Below, in pieces: positions 8,384-16,480 of a DNA stretch of 64,000 bases. The translations under genes were made by a program, and so were the position numbers. The notes under the pieces were generated by a model. The model searched no databases and had not been told where the DNA came from. It saw only the letters and a program-made list of their open reading frames with translations. The stretch is from Tessaracoccus lacteus (GTDB lineage: Bacteria > Actinomycetota > Actinomycetes > Propionibacteriales > Propionibacteriaceae). The first letter of the stretch is position 1. Each line of letters starts with the position of its first letter. Location of the stretch: contig NZ_CP123967.1 of assembly GCF_029917005.1 (NCBI RefSeq), forward strand, positions 310,001-374,000. Direction: 5' to 3'.

Positions 8384-9912
8384 ACGGCCTCCTTCTGACG
8401 GGCACGGGCAGGGCCGATCCGGGTGGGCGCGGAGACCGTCGATTCGGCGAGGGTCCGCGCATACAGGGCGCTGTGCATCCGGCTGGCCGTGCGCGGGGAG
8501 TTAACGAGCAGCTCCAGACCAAGCAATAGGGCGGCGGGGATCAGCAGCCACCAAGGCGATGCCGGCTGGATTGACGCAGCGGGAGTGATCAGGTGTTCGA
8601 AAATGCCGAGGAAGGCGACGTACGAGAATCCCAGGACAGTGAGTCCGATCGCCGCGGCCGTGAGAGTGGCCGCTGTCATCGAGCGGCGCAGCCCGGCTGC
8701 GACGGCAACGGCGGCGGTAAAGGCGACGAATCCGAGCAGGGCCAGGCTCGCGGGGGTTGCCTGGGGGGCGAGCATTCCCTTCGCTGCCACGAGCACCGCC
8801 ACAGGCAGGGCGGTGGCGAGCAGGACCGCTGCGACCGTTCGGGAGCGGGGGGATGGTTCCGGGGCGGGCCAGGTCCGCTGCTCGGCGTGGTTGGCCACTC
8901 CGGTGCCGGCGGAAAGGAACAGGGCGGACTTGTAAAGCGCGTGGGCGATCAGGTGGAAGATGGCCGCAGCGAACGCGCCCAGCCCGACAGCCATCATCAT
9001 GAAGCCCATTTGACCGGCGGTGGAGAACACCAGCCGGCCCTTCACGTCAGGTTTGACCAGCCGAACCGCCGTGGCGTACACCAGCGTCGCCGCGCCGGCT
9101 GCGAAGATGACCAGCATCGCCGCAGCCACGGGCGCGATCAGCGGGGAGAACCGGATGACCAGGATGGCGCCGGCGTTCACGACCCCGGCGTGCAGCAGCG
9201 CAGAGACGGGGGTCGGGGCCGACAGTGTCGCGGGAAGCCACCGGTGGAAGGGGATCTGGGCGGACCGGCCAAGTGCCGCGACCACCAACAGCAGAGCCAC
9301 CGCGACGACGATGCCCTCCGGCAGTGTCGCTGACACCGATCCCACCTCTGCGAGGCGAATATCTCTCCCGGCGGCCAGCGTCAGGACCAACACCGCCACC
9401 ACCAGGGGGGCGTCCGCGATCAGGAAGCTCAGCCCAGTCCGCCGGACCCCTTGACGGGCCTGTGGCAGCGACCCATAGGTGTGCAACAGGAAGACCAGGG
9501 AAACGCCCGCCGCGATCCAGCCGATGGTGAAGGTGACCACCGTCCCCGCACACACCATCACCACGGTGCTGCCCGTCAACGCGTTCGCCCACACTGCGAA
9601 CCATCGTTGCCGTAGGTCGCCGCGCAGGTAGCGGAGCGCGAACATCTGGATCACCGCGCTCAACCACAAGACCAGCGTCAGCATCAGCACCGCCACCGCG
9701 TCGCCGGCCCAGAGGCCCCCGGACGGCGGCTGCTGCCCAGCTAGTACCGCCAGCAGCCGGGCGGCGATAGCAGCGAGGGCGCCTGTTCCCGTCGCCCATG
9801 CAGCGGCCCGCGCCACGGTCCCGGCCGATGCCGGGAGCAAGACGGCGACCACGACACCGACCCACGGTGCCGCTATCGCGATCGTGAAGACCACACTCCC
9901 CATCAACCACAC
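8380..9912 (-). CDS. dabB: DabB membrane subunit (NuoL/MrpD-like)
   Basis: A 510-aa polytopic membrane protein of the proton-conducting NADH dehydrogenase family (NuoL/NuoM/MrpD). The core signature is clear: FHRWLPATLSAPTPVSALLHAG, with the Lys in VRLVKPDVKGRL, and the second channel region IFHLIAHALYKSALFL. In DAB systems this subunit couples cation flow to DabA-driven CO2 hydration. Neighbouring nuo or mrp genes are absent, and dabA follows directly, which settles the identity. GTG at 9912 (AGGTG upstream) and ATG at 9903 are both possible starts. Confidence 0.9.
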   Translation of the reverse strand: MWLMGSVVFTIAIAAPWVGVVVAVLLPASAGTVARAAAWATGTGALAAIAARLLAVLAGQQPPSGGLWAGDAVAVLMLTLVLWLSAVIQMFALRYLRGDLRQRWFAVWANALTGSTVVMVCAGTVVTFTIGWIAAGVSLVFLLHTYGSLPQARQGVRRTGLSFLIADAPLVVAVLVLTLAAGRDIRLAEVGSVSATLPEGIVVAVALLLVVAALGRSAQIPFHRWLPATLSAPTPVSALLHAGVVNAGAILVIRFSPLIAPVAAAMLVIFAAGAATLVYATAVRLVKPDVKGRLVFSTAGQMGFMMMAVGLGAFAAAIFHLIAHALYKSALFLSAGTGVANHAEQRTWPAPEPSPRSRTVAAVLLATALPVAVLVAAKGMLAPQATPASLALLGFVAFTAAVAVAAGLRRSMTAATLTAAAIGLTVLGFSYVAFLGIFEHLITPAASIQPASPWWLLIPAALLLGLELLVNSPRTASRMHSALYARTLAESTVSAPTRIGPARARQKEAV

Positions 9913-9942
9913 CCGCTTTCACCTGTCACTGGAAACACGAAA

Positions 9943-9970
9943 AACATAGCACGTATTGTGATTCGGTAAA
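9943..9970 (-). promoter_or_regulatory. Candidate promoter of the dab operon
   Basis: On the minus strand TTTACC and TATGTT are separated by 16 bases, 30-60 bases upstream of dabB. The surrounding segment (9935-9990) is AT-richer than the coding DNA and lies between dabB and the divergent winged-helix genes, where their operator would be expected. Assignment is by eye only. Confidence 0.45.
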
Positions 9971-10013
9971 TGCGTATGCGGAAACCAGTGGGGTGGAACG
10001 GTAAGATGGGGTG

Positions 10014-10319
10014 ATGGCGCAGTGGACCTTTCTCACCAATCACGCCCATGTTCTGCTGTGCGTGGCAGCCAACCCGCAGATTCTGTTGCGGGACGTCGCG
10101 AGCCTGGTGGGGGTGACCGAGCGTGCGGCGCAACGCATCGTCAGTGAGCTTGAGCAGGAGGGGTACCTGACCCGGGAGAGGGTCGGGCGGCGCAACACCT
10201 ACCGGCTCAACCCGGACCGTCCGTTGCGGCACCCCCTGGATCGGGGCCATCACATCGGCGAACTCCTGGCCGTCTTCTCGGCGTCGGATGCATCAGAACA
10301 CGCGCCCAGCGCAGCCTGA
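10014..10319 (+). CDS. Winged-helix transcriptional regulator 1
   Basis: A 101-aa MarR/ArsR-like winged-helix protein: helix AHVLLCVAAN, recognition region ASLVGVTERAAQRIVSELEQ, and wing GYLTRERVGRRNTYRL. It is divergent from the dab operon and shares its shape with the next gene. The ATG at 10014 follows TAAGAT (10002-10007), so the message may be leaderless; a GTG three bases earlier is the other option. It probably controls the dab operon or itself, perhaps sensing carbon or pH; the ligand is unknown and there is no separate sensory domain. Confidence 0.8.
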   Translation: MAQWTFLTNHAHVLLCVAANPQILLRDVASLVGVTERAAQRIVSELEQEGYLTRERVGRRNTYRLNPDRPLRHPLDRGHHIGELLAVFSASDASEHAPSAA

Positions 10320-10377
10320 TCTCAGCCGCGCGTTCGCAAGGGCTCGCCGGTAGGCGCTACGCAGGAGGAGGGGAGCG

Positions 10378-10656
10378 ATGGCCGAGTGGACGTTCTTGAC
10401 GCATCACGCGCACGTATTGCTCGCGATTGCGGGTAACCCAGACGCGACCGTCCGTGATATCGCTGCGGTGGTCGGAATCTCTACACGCTCGGCGCTCACG
10501 ATCCTCAACGATCTCGAGAACGCTGGGTATCTGGAGCGGGAGAAGCGCGGACGACGCAACCACTACGTCCTGTATCAGGACCGTCCGCTGCGGCATCCCG
10601 CGAACGCCGCGCATACCGTGGACGACCTGATCCGCGCACTGCTGGACATCCACTAG
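10378..10656 (+). CDS. Winged-helix transcriptional regulator 2 (paralogue)
   Basis: A 92-aa winged-helix protein sharing the frame W-TFLT-HAHVLL, R-D-A-VG, G-L-RE--GRRN-Y and DRPLRHP with the gene before it, so the two arose by duplication. A strong SD (AGGAGGAGG) precedes the ATG by about 8 bases. The only domain is the DNA-binding wHTH; no cysteine sensor is seen. The 58-base gap to gene 1 suggests co-transcription. The pair could form a heterodimer on the dab promoter, which is an inference. Confidence 0.82.
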   Translation: MAEWTFLTHHAHVLLAIAGNPDATVRDIAAVVGISTRSALTILNDLENAGYLEREKRGRRNHYVLYQDRPLRHPANAAHTVDDLIRALLDIH

Positions 10657-10698
10657 ACCCGCTCGTTGTCGCTCGGCTGAACGGGCACCCGGACGCGG

Positions 10699-11205
10699 TC
10701 AGTGCACGAGTGCCTTGAGGGCGATCAGAGCGAGTCCCATTCCTGCCGTTGCGGCGGCGGTTGCCACCTTCACCACCGTGGAGGCATTGCGTTGCCGGGC
10801 CGCCCACCATCCCAATATGGCGAGGCTGACGACACCTCCCCACAGAGAAATGTCCACGGCGACATTCATCGAGAGTCCGAGGAACACGGCTACGGTCAGA
10901 CAGGCGACCGGGACGATGAGTGCCCACAGGAGTCCTGCGGAGCGCTGCAGTCCTTCGCGGACCGCTTCCCGCCAGCTCATCGCACGGTTTCCGACAATCT
11001 CGGCGTAGACGTGTGCACCCCAGAACACGAGGACGGTCCCGATGGTGCGGGCGATGAGGACCGGCAGTGTCGGGTTGTAGAGAGAGTACGCGGAAATGAG
11101 ACCCGCGGTCAGCACGGTCCCGTAAACGGCCTCCGCGTTCATTGCCCGAGACACCCACGGGTAGCGTCGGAGCCCCGCATCGAGGTCGAATCCTGAACCC
11201 TTCAC
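10699..11205 (-). CDS. Hypothetical four-helix membrane protein
   Basis: A 168-aa protein with four hydrophobic stretches (AVYGTVLTAGLISAYSL, VLIARTIGTVLVFWGAHVY, GLLWALIVPVACLTVAVFL, SLAILGWWAARQ to AGMGLALIAL). A HAEIVGNR-like segment (HVYAEIVGNRAM) between helices 2 and 3 recalls small actinobacterial integral proteins of unknown role. Start is GTG at 11205; an ATG nearby is in another frame. It is convergent with the second winged-helix gene. Function unknown. Confidence 0.7.
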   Translation of the reverse strand: MKGSGFDLDAGLRRYPWVSRAMNAEAVYGTVLTAGLISAYSLYNPTLPVLIARTIGTVLVFWGAHVYAEIVGNRAMSWREAVREGLQRSAGLLWALIVPVACLTVAVFLGLSMNVAVDISLWGGVVSLAILGWWAARQRNASTVVKVATAAATAGMGLALIALKALVH

Positions 11206-11335
11206 CCATCCACCCTATCTCGCCGCGTAGCTGACGAGCAACCGGGATTCAGCGTAGTCGCGTCAGACGGCCGTCACGGCGGCCGGAACTCGTCCATGTG
11301 CAGAGCGTGGCTCCGGACCTGTTTCGCGAACATAC

Positions 11336-11365
11336 TTGACATGAAGCATACTTCTCCTGTTTAAT
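11336..11365 (+). promoter_or_regulatory. Sigma-70-type promoter of the terC riboswitch transcript
   Basis: TTGACA at 11336-11341 and TTTAAT at 11360-11365 are separated by 18 bases. This puts the transcription start near 11372, right at the 5' edge of the riboswitch aptamer, which supports both calls. Confidence 0.75.
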
Positions 11366-11369
11366 GGCT

Positions 11370-11480
11370 CGAGAAGGGGAGTAATCCTCGCTCCGCATCG
11401 TCAATACGTTCCCTCCGCGGGATCCGGTGCGCAGGGGCCCGCCAGGCCGATGAGACCTTCACGAATCTTTCGTGGAGGTC
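11370..11480 (+). ncRNA. yybP-ykoY manganese riboswitch
   Basis: The two conserved blocks of the Mn2+-sensing yybP-ykoY aptamer are present: AAGGGGAGTAA near 11374-11384 and TGAGACCTTC at 11451-11460, with GAAGG/CCTTC forming P1. Immediately downstream 11454-11465 can pair with 11469-11480 in a 12-bp hairpin with a 3-base loop. That hairpin uses the aptamer's GACCTTC and the GGAGG of the terC ribosome binding site. The arrangement indicates translational control: metal-bound aptamer keeps GACCTTC and frees the SD. No U-run follows, so termination is less likely. Confidence 0.85.
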
Positions 11481-11486
11481 TTTGTC

Positions 11487-12530
11487 ATGACTGTCCCTTT
11501 GTGGGCCTGGTTCGCCGTTCTGGGTGTGATCCTGGTCATGCTCGCCGTTGATCTGGTCGCGCACCGTAAGGCGCATGTGATCGGGGTGCGGGAAGCCGCG
11601 GTTTGGTCGATCGTCTGGGTGACGCTCGGTGTCGCGTTCGGTGTGCTGGTCTGGTCGCTGTGGGGGGCGGAGTACGGGCAGCAGTACTTCGCCGGCTACC
11701 TGATCGAGAAATCCCTCGCGGTGGACAACGTGTTCGTCTGGGCGATCATCTTCGCCGCGTTCGCCGTGCCCCGCGAGTACCAGCACCGGGTACTGTTCCT
11801 CGGTGTCCTGGGTGCGCTGATCTTCCGCGGCATCTTCATCGCCGCCGGTGCCGCGCTGATCGAGAACTTCTCCTGGATCCTTTACGTGTTCGCCGCGTTC
11901 CTGATCTACACCGGATGGCGGATGTTCCGCTCCCGCAACGACCACATTCACCCGGAGAAGTCCAAGATTCTGAAGGTGTTCCGCCGGTTCGTGCCGATGA
12001 CCGACGCGTACCACGGGCAGAAGTTCCTTATCCGCAAGGCCGGGATCGTCGTGGCCACCCCGCTGCTAGCAGTGCTGGTGCTGGTGGAGATCACCGACAT
12101 CATCTTCGCCGTCGACTCCATCCCCGCGATCTTCGCCGTCACGTCCGAACCGTTCCTGGTCTTCACTGCCAACGCGTTCGCGATCCTGGGGCTGAGGGCC
12201 ATGTACTTCCTCCTCGCCGACCTCATCCACCGGTTCATCTACCTCAAGGTCGGACTCGCGTTCGTCCTGATCTGGGTCGGGATCAAGATGTTGCTTCTGG
12301 ACGTGCTCTACATCCCCACCACCATCAGTCTCGCCGTGGTCGCCACCATCATCACCGTCTCGATTATCGCGAGCCTCCGCGCTACCCGCGGTCAAGGCCG
12401 CCGGGAGGTGCAGACCGAAGCTGCCGGAGCGTTCCGGCTCGCCAGCGACGAGGAGCTCGCTGCGGCCGAGCCGGTCTTCCGCCGCCGCGGCCGAGTGCCC
12501 GCAGGCCGGAAGGTGGGTTCCGATGACTGA
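11487..12530 (+). CDS. TerC/Alx-family membrane protein (manganese exporter-like)
   Basis: A 347-aa integral membrane protein of the TerC family, with about nine hydrophobic segments. Key acidic motifs are seen: EKSLAVDNVFVWA and EITDIIFAVDSIPAIFAV, the metal-binding pair of the family, and SRNDHIHPEKSKILK in the loop. Family members such as Alx and MeeF-like proteins export Mn2+. The riboswitch upstream fits that role. The ATG at 11487 is used because GGAGG lies 7 bases upstream; an in-frame GTG at 11472 would sit within that SD. Its stop overlaps the next gene (ATGA). Confidence 0.93.
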   Translation: MTVPLWAWFAVLGVILVMLAVDLVAHRKAHVIGVREAAVWSIVWVTLGVAFGVLVWSLWGAEYGQQYFAGYLIEKSLAVDNVFVWAIIFAAFAVPREYQHRVLFLGVLGALIFRGIFIAAGAALIENFSWILYVFAAFLIYTGWRMFRSRNDHIHPEKSKILKVFRRFVPMTDAYHGQKFLIRKAGIVVATPLLAVLVLVEITDIIFAVDSIPAIFAVTSEPFLVFTANAFAILGLRAMYFLLADLIHRFIYLKVGLAFVLIWVGIKMLLLDVLYIPTTISLAVVATIITVSIIASLRATRGQGRREVQTEAAGAFRLASDEELAAAEPVFRRRGRVPAGRKVGSDD

Positions 12531-12984
12531 CCGTGCCGCCTCGGCGGCCCTGGCCCCCGATCCCCAGCTGGTGAGGAGGGGCCGCCGAGGTTCGACAGTG
12601 GCGGTGCTCGTTCTGCCGCTGCTTGCAGTGACCGGGATTCTCTCAGTCGCGTGGACTGTCGGTGTCGGCGACCGCTGCGGCGGACCTCTGCCGGGGTGCG
12701 GGAGCCTGCGCAACGCAGGAGACAATCCGGTCACGGTGCGTGAGGTCACCGATCAAACCGTGACGCACGTTATCGTCCCGGCGGGGCAGCGGGTCTTGCT
12801 CGGCGGCTCGAGCAACGAGCTGCACGTGGAAGCCGGCCAGTGCCTCCTCGTCGAGGGAGGCCCGTTCTGGGACGCCCGGACCGTGATCGACCGGACCGCT
12901 GAGACCACCGGGATGTCGCATCCGATAGATGACTGGGGCGCGCGCGTGCAGCTGCACCACGATGCCTGCCCGGAATGGAGCTGA
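12523..12984 (+). CDS. Hypothetical membrane-anchored protein
   Basis: A 153-aa protein with a charged cytoplasmic N-terminus, one membrane helix (VAVLVLPLLAVTGILSVAW) and an extracytoplasmic domain with four cysteines (DRCGG, PGCGS, GQCLL, DACPEW) that could form disulfides. The start ATG overlaps the terC stop, so it is made from the riboswitch-controlled message. No family is recognised. Linkage to terC suggests a part in metal or envelope stress, which is inference. Confidence 0.7.
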   Translation: MTDRAASAALAPDPQLVRRGRRGSTVAVLVLPLLAVTGILSVAWTVGVGDRCGGPLPGCGSLRNAGDNPVTVREVTDQTVTHVIVPAGQRVLLGGSSNELHVEAGQCLLVEGGPFWDARTVIDRTAETTGMSHPIDDWGARVQLHHDACPEWS

Positions 12985-12986
12985 CC

Positions 12987-13472
12987 GTGATCACGAAAGA
13001 GCACGATCTATGCTTGCTGCGCTACCGTCAGCTCACCACCCCGATCGATCGCGTCGTCCTCGAAGCGCCCGTTTGGCCCAATGATCTTCGCTCGTTCGTC
13101 GGGGAAGGTGATCTGTGTGTGCACGTCGCCTTACCGCGGGAACGTGCCCGATGGAGAGTGCTGTTCACCGCGGTTCGAGTCCTCGCAGACCGCACCGCCC
13201 ATCTGGTAGCACATGTCCAGCCAGAGCGGGCAGGCTTCAGTCTCGACCCGGCCGTCCTGCTGCATTCTCGCACTCGACGGCACCGCGAGATCCGCACTAT
13301 GGTCCTCGCAGATGCCAGGGCTGCGGGCGTTGAGTTGACCCCAGAGCAGGTGCGCGTCGAGAGCTACTCCGCCACGCGATCTTCCCTCCGCCTCCCCCCA
13401 TCAGCTGGCCGTGCCCGGGCGTGGGGAGTGATGTCCGTGGCCTGGCTCCCGCTCGCCTGGCCTTACACATGA
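12987..13472 (+). CDS. Hypothetical protein
   Basis: About 161 aa, no membrane segment until a hydrophobic C-terminus (SVAWLPLAWPYT). The GTG at 12987 is preferred: GGAG sits 6 bases upstream and overlaps the stop of the previous gene; an ATG at 12975 is in frame but lacks an SD. Readable elements include DRVVLEAPVWPND and VAHVQPERAGFSLDP. No family recognised. It appears to be third in the terC transcript. Confidence 0.6.
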   Translation: MITKEHDLCLLRYRQLTTPIDRVVLEAPVWPNDLRSFVGEGDLCVHVALPRERARWRVLFTAVRVLADRTAHLVAHVQPERAGFSLDPAVLLHSRTRRHREIRTMVLADARAAGVELTPEQVRVESYSATRSSLRLPPSAGRARAWGVMSVAWLPLAWPYT

Positions 13473-13633
13473 CCGGCCAACGCGCGCAGCACGAAGACAC
13501 GTCCGGGGGCGGGGAAGAGGCGCACGCGCGTTTCACCGCACCCATCCGCGTGTCATGCCCCGCAAGCGCGGCTCACCTGTCGTGATTGTCCACTGACGCC
13601 CGACATCACTCACCCATCCCAAAGGAAACGCTC

Positions 13634-14596
13634 ATGAGCATGTTCGACCGCCTCACCGCCCTGGCCCACCGGGCCCTCAACAAGACACCCCCGCCCGCAC
13701 ACACCCCCGACAGTGAACCGCGCGACTGGAAGAGCACACTTCGTAGTGCGGTGGACGGCATTACCGGCAGCGCGGCCGCCGCGCCCGCCCCGGACAGCGC
13801 GCCGGCGACGCCCGCCCCACCGCCCCTAGCCGGAAATCCGCTCGCCCCACCCGCCGACACCGCGACGGCGCCCCCGAAAACCGTGGGTCTGACCCCACCG
13901 CCGGCGGACGATCAGGCGTCCGAGCGTGCCGCAGTCGCCCGGTACGAATATCTACTGCTCACCGCCGAGCCTGCCCAACTGGAGCGGATCCACGCGGACG
14001 CGTTCAGCCGACTCGCGCCCGCGGAACGCAACGAGCTCCAGGCGCGACTGCGGACCGAACTTCCCCCCGCCGAACAGCCCCGCACATCCCAGCCGGCTGA
14101 TCTTGCCCGCACCGCTACCCGCGCCGAGGCAGCTCACCCCGGTCTCCTGGCCGGGATCCTCGCTCGCACCCCCCGAACCGGTGCCGCCACGACCGGGCAG
14201 AGGATCGGGATGACCGCTGCCAGTGCGGCCGGCGGGCTCCTGGTCATCGTCGCCGCCGGCGCGATCGGCACCACCATCGCCGCACCGCTCCTCAACGAAG
14301 CACTCGCCGCGGGCGTCGATTTCGACGCTCTTGCCAGCACGATCGACCTGTCAGGGCTCGCCACGGGACTCGAGGGCGTCACCGCCGGGGCCGCCGACTT
14401 CACGGCCGGAGCCGCAGACAGTGTCGCCGGCCTCGAGGACGTCACCGCCGGCGCCGCCGACCTAGCCGGCGGAGCGAGCGACCTCACGGCCGGAGCCACA
14501 GACAACATCGCCGGCTGGGGAGAAAACATCAGCGGCTTCGGGGAACAACTCACCAACATCGAGATCCCACACTGGGGAAACCTCTTCGGCAGATGA
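13634..14596 (+). CDS. Hypothetical membrane protein with Ala/Gly-rich repeats
   Basis: A 320-aa protein. The first 25 residues form an amphipathic helix (MFDRLTALAHRAL); a long proline/alanine-rich stretch follows; then a helical domain (AVARYEYLLLTAEPAQLERI, FSRLAPAERNELQARL). One membrane segment (GGLLVIVAAGAIGTTIAA) precedes a C-terminal run of near-repeats of the form (A/D)GLE-VTAGAAD-TAGA-D. ATG at 13634 has AAAGGA upstream. Similar proteins are sometimes labelled cation-transport ATPase, but no ATPase motif is present here. Function unknown. Confidence 0.65.
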   Translation: MSMFDRLTALAHRALNKTPPPAHTPDSEPRDWKSTLRSAVDGITGSAAAAPAPDSAPATPAPPPLAGNPLAPPADTATAPPKTVGLTPPPADDQASERAAVARYEYLLLTAEPAQLERIHADAFSRLAPAERNELQARLRTELPPAEQPRTSQPADLARTATRAEAAHPGLLAGILARTPRTGAATTGQRIGMTAASAAGGLLVIVAAGAIGTTIAAPLLNEALAAGVDFDALASTIDLSGLATGLEGVTAGAADFTAGAADSVAGLEDVTAGAADLAGGASDLTAGATDNIAGWGENISGFGEQLTNIEIPHWGNLFGR

Positions 14597-14772
14597 CCGC
14601 CGCGAACCGGGCCATCACGTCAGCGTGACCCCTTTCAGCAACTGCGTTCTCACAGCGAAGTGACAACGTCGGCTTCGCTAGAAGCCAAGCGGTCATTGCC
14701 GCGCACGATAGCCACTTTCCGAGATGCTCTCACGTCCTCAGCGATGCCCTCGAAAGGTGGCAACATTGAAGC

Positions 14773-15072
14773 ATGATGAGCGCAGCCGCACCTTCGCTTC
14801 GCAACGCAGCGCCACCCTCCGTGACTAGAGATGAAAGGGCCTGCAGGAACGGGCGAGGTATTGCACTCGCCGGGCTCGGGTTTGGGCTTTACTTCTTGCT
14901 GATCGCCTTGCTGATGCTATTCCCAGATCCGGAAGCCAATGTCTTCGGCGTCATCTTCATCGCACTGGTAGGTGTGTTCTTCACCGTGACGGGAGCACTT
15001 GGCGTTGCTCGATCTGCCAAGCGGGTGCGAGAGTACAACGCCACTCGCGGTGGGATTGTCGCCGGCGGTTGA
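14773..15072 (+). CDS. Hypothetical two-helix membrane protein
   Basis: A 99-aa protein with two clear membrane helices (GIALAGLGFGLYFLLIALLM and VFGVIFIALVGVFFTVTGAL) and a basic C-terminal tail (RSAKRVREYNATRGG). Two adjacent ATG codons could start it; the SD is weak. It stands alone before the ISL3 remnant. No family is recognised. Confidence 0.55.
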   Translation: MMSAAAPSLRNAAPPSVTRDERACRNGRGIALAGLGFGLYFLLIALLMLFPDPEANVFGVIFIALVGVFFTVTGALGVARSAKRVREYNATRGGIVAGG

Positions 15073-15218
15073 GAATGAGAATGGGTGTCGGAGAGTGGCC
15101 GCGGACCCTACGGTCAGCTCGTCACCACCCGCGCACCACCCGCTCTCCGCTGATGAGCCGGAACCGGTCGGCATGAACTCTGGTCCATCGCTGCAATTAG
15201 CATCTGCTGGCGGCTTTC

Positions 15219-15992
15219 GGGGCTCTTCACAATCGAGGGTGTAGGTAGCGCTGTTCGGGGTTGCGGCGTGGCGGCTGGCTGAAGGGGTCGAGGCCCTCCG
15301 AAGATGGAAGTTCTCACGCTCCCCATCTGGAAGACCTCGACGTGTCCGACGCTACCTTCACGTGCCCTGATCTGACTAGTTTCTGCCGTCTCGACGGCCT
15401 CGGGTTGGAAGTCACCGGCCAGCGCATCGAACCCGACCGTGCGATCCTGGCCTGCCGCCCGGTCGACGCCGACGACTGGTGCCGAGACTGCGGCGGCCAG
15501 GGCCTCATCCGGGGCTCGGTGGTGCGACTCTTGTCGCATGTCCCGCTGGGGTGGCGCCCTACCGTGCTGCACGTGCGGCTCCGGCGCTATCGGTGCATCG
15601 AGTGCGGGCGGGTGTGGCGTCAAGACACCAGTGCCGCAGCCGAGCCGCGTTCGAAGCTGTCGCGTGCGGCGCTGCGTTGGGGACTGGAAGGACTTGTGGT
15701 CCAACACCTGAGCATGTCCAGGATCGCCGCCGGTCTCGACGTCGCGTGGAACACCGCCAACGACGCCGTGCTGGCAGAAGGACAGCGCGTCCTCATCAGC
15801 GACCTGGCCCGGTTCGACGGGGTCAAGGTGATCGGGGTCGACGAGCACTGCTGGCGCCATACCCGCCATGGTGAGAAATACGTCACCGTGATCATCGACC
15901 TCACCCCCACCAGGGACGGCACCGGTCCGGCGCGCTTGTTGGACATGGTCGAGGGACGCTCGAAACAGGTGTTCAAGACGTGGCTCGCCGCC
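15219..15992 (+). mobile_element. ISL3-family insertion sequence, 3' part deleted
   Basis: The left end near 15219-15221 (GGCTCTTCACAATCGAGGGT) matches the usual ISL3 terminal pattern. About 120 bases on, the transposase begins. The element stops abruptly at 15992/15993, where IS1380 sequence takes over, so the right end and half the transposase are gone. Confidence 0.75.
15342..15992 (+). pseudogene. ISL3-family transposase, truncated
   Basis: The N-terminal 217 residues of an ISL3 transposase. The zinc-binding region is present (CRDCGG and CIECGRVWRQ), then the helix-turn-helix stretch LVVQHLSMSRIAAGLDVAWN, and the first catalytic Asp in VIGVDEHCWRH. The sequence breaks after FKTWLAARAG at the junction with the IS1380 fragment, so the remaining DDE residues are lost. 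GTG at 15342 is the likely start. Inactive. Confidence 0.85.
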
Positions 15993-16363
15993 CGCGCAGG
16001 GTGGCGAGGTCACTCAACGCTTCACCGCCGAGCACCAGCGACATCGCCAGATCACAGATGATCTTGCCTGGGTCGTGGACCGCCAACGGTTTCCGCCACC
16101 GGGACAGCGCCTCCGACAGGGCCCGGTCCAGGCCGGCCGCGCGGATGGTTTCGGTCAGCAGGATCCCGCCAGCCTGGCCGACCGCGGTCACCTTCGCGGT
16201 ATCGACATGAACCCTGGGATACGAGCCGGTACTCTTCACCTCGAAGGTGCTCCTTCTTGTTGGTCGATGTTTCTCTAGACAAGTCACATCATCCCAAGTC
16301 AGGGGCACTTTCGCTATCTCAGGCCACTACAGTCCACCCACCGTCATGAAAGCACGAGGCTAG
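15993..16363 (-). mobile_element. IS1380 right-end fragment with 5' part of transposase
   Basis: Right copy of the 371-bp repeat. It encodes the first 105 residues of the IS1380 transposase on the minus strand (start near 16308), identical to the left copy as far as LSDLATLR, and then runs into ISL3 sequence. No functional protein is expected. The fragment ends 117 bases before glgX, so it marks the right boundary of the island. Confidence 0.9.
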
Positions 16364-16480
16364 GTGGTCTGCGGTGGATTCTCGCAGACGGGTCGAGGCA
16401 CGGCCCCGACGCCGCGCCGCCCGGGATGGCGACGGCCGGGATACGTGCTCCGCTTGTGGGCGCATGACAGAATCCGAGTC

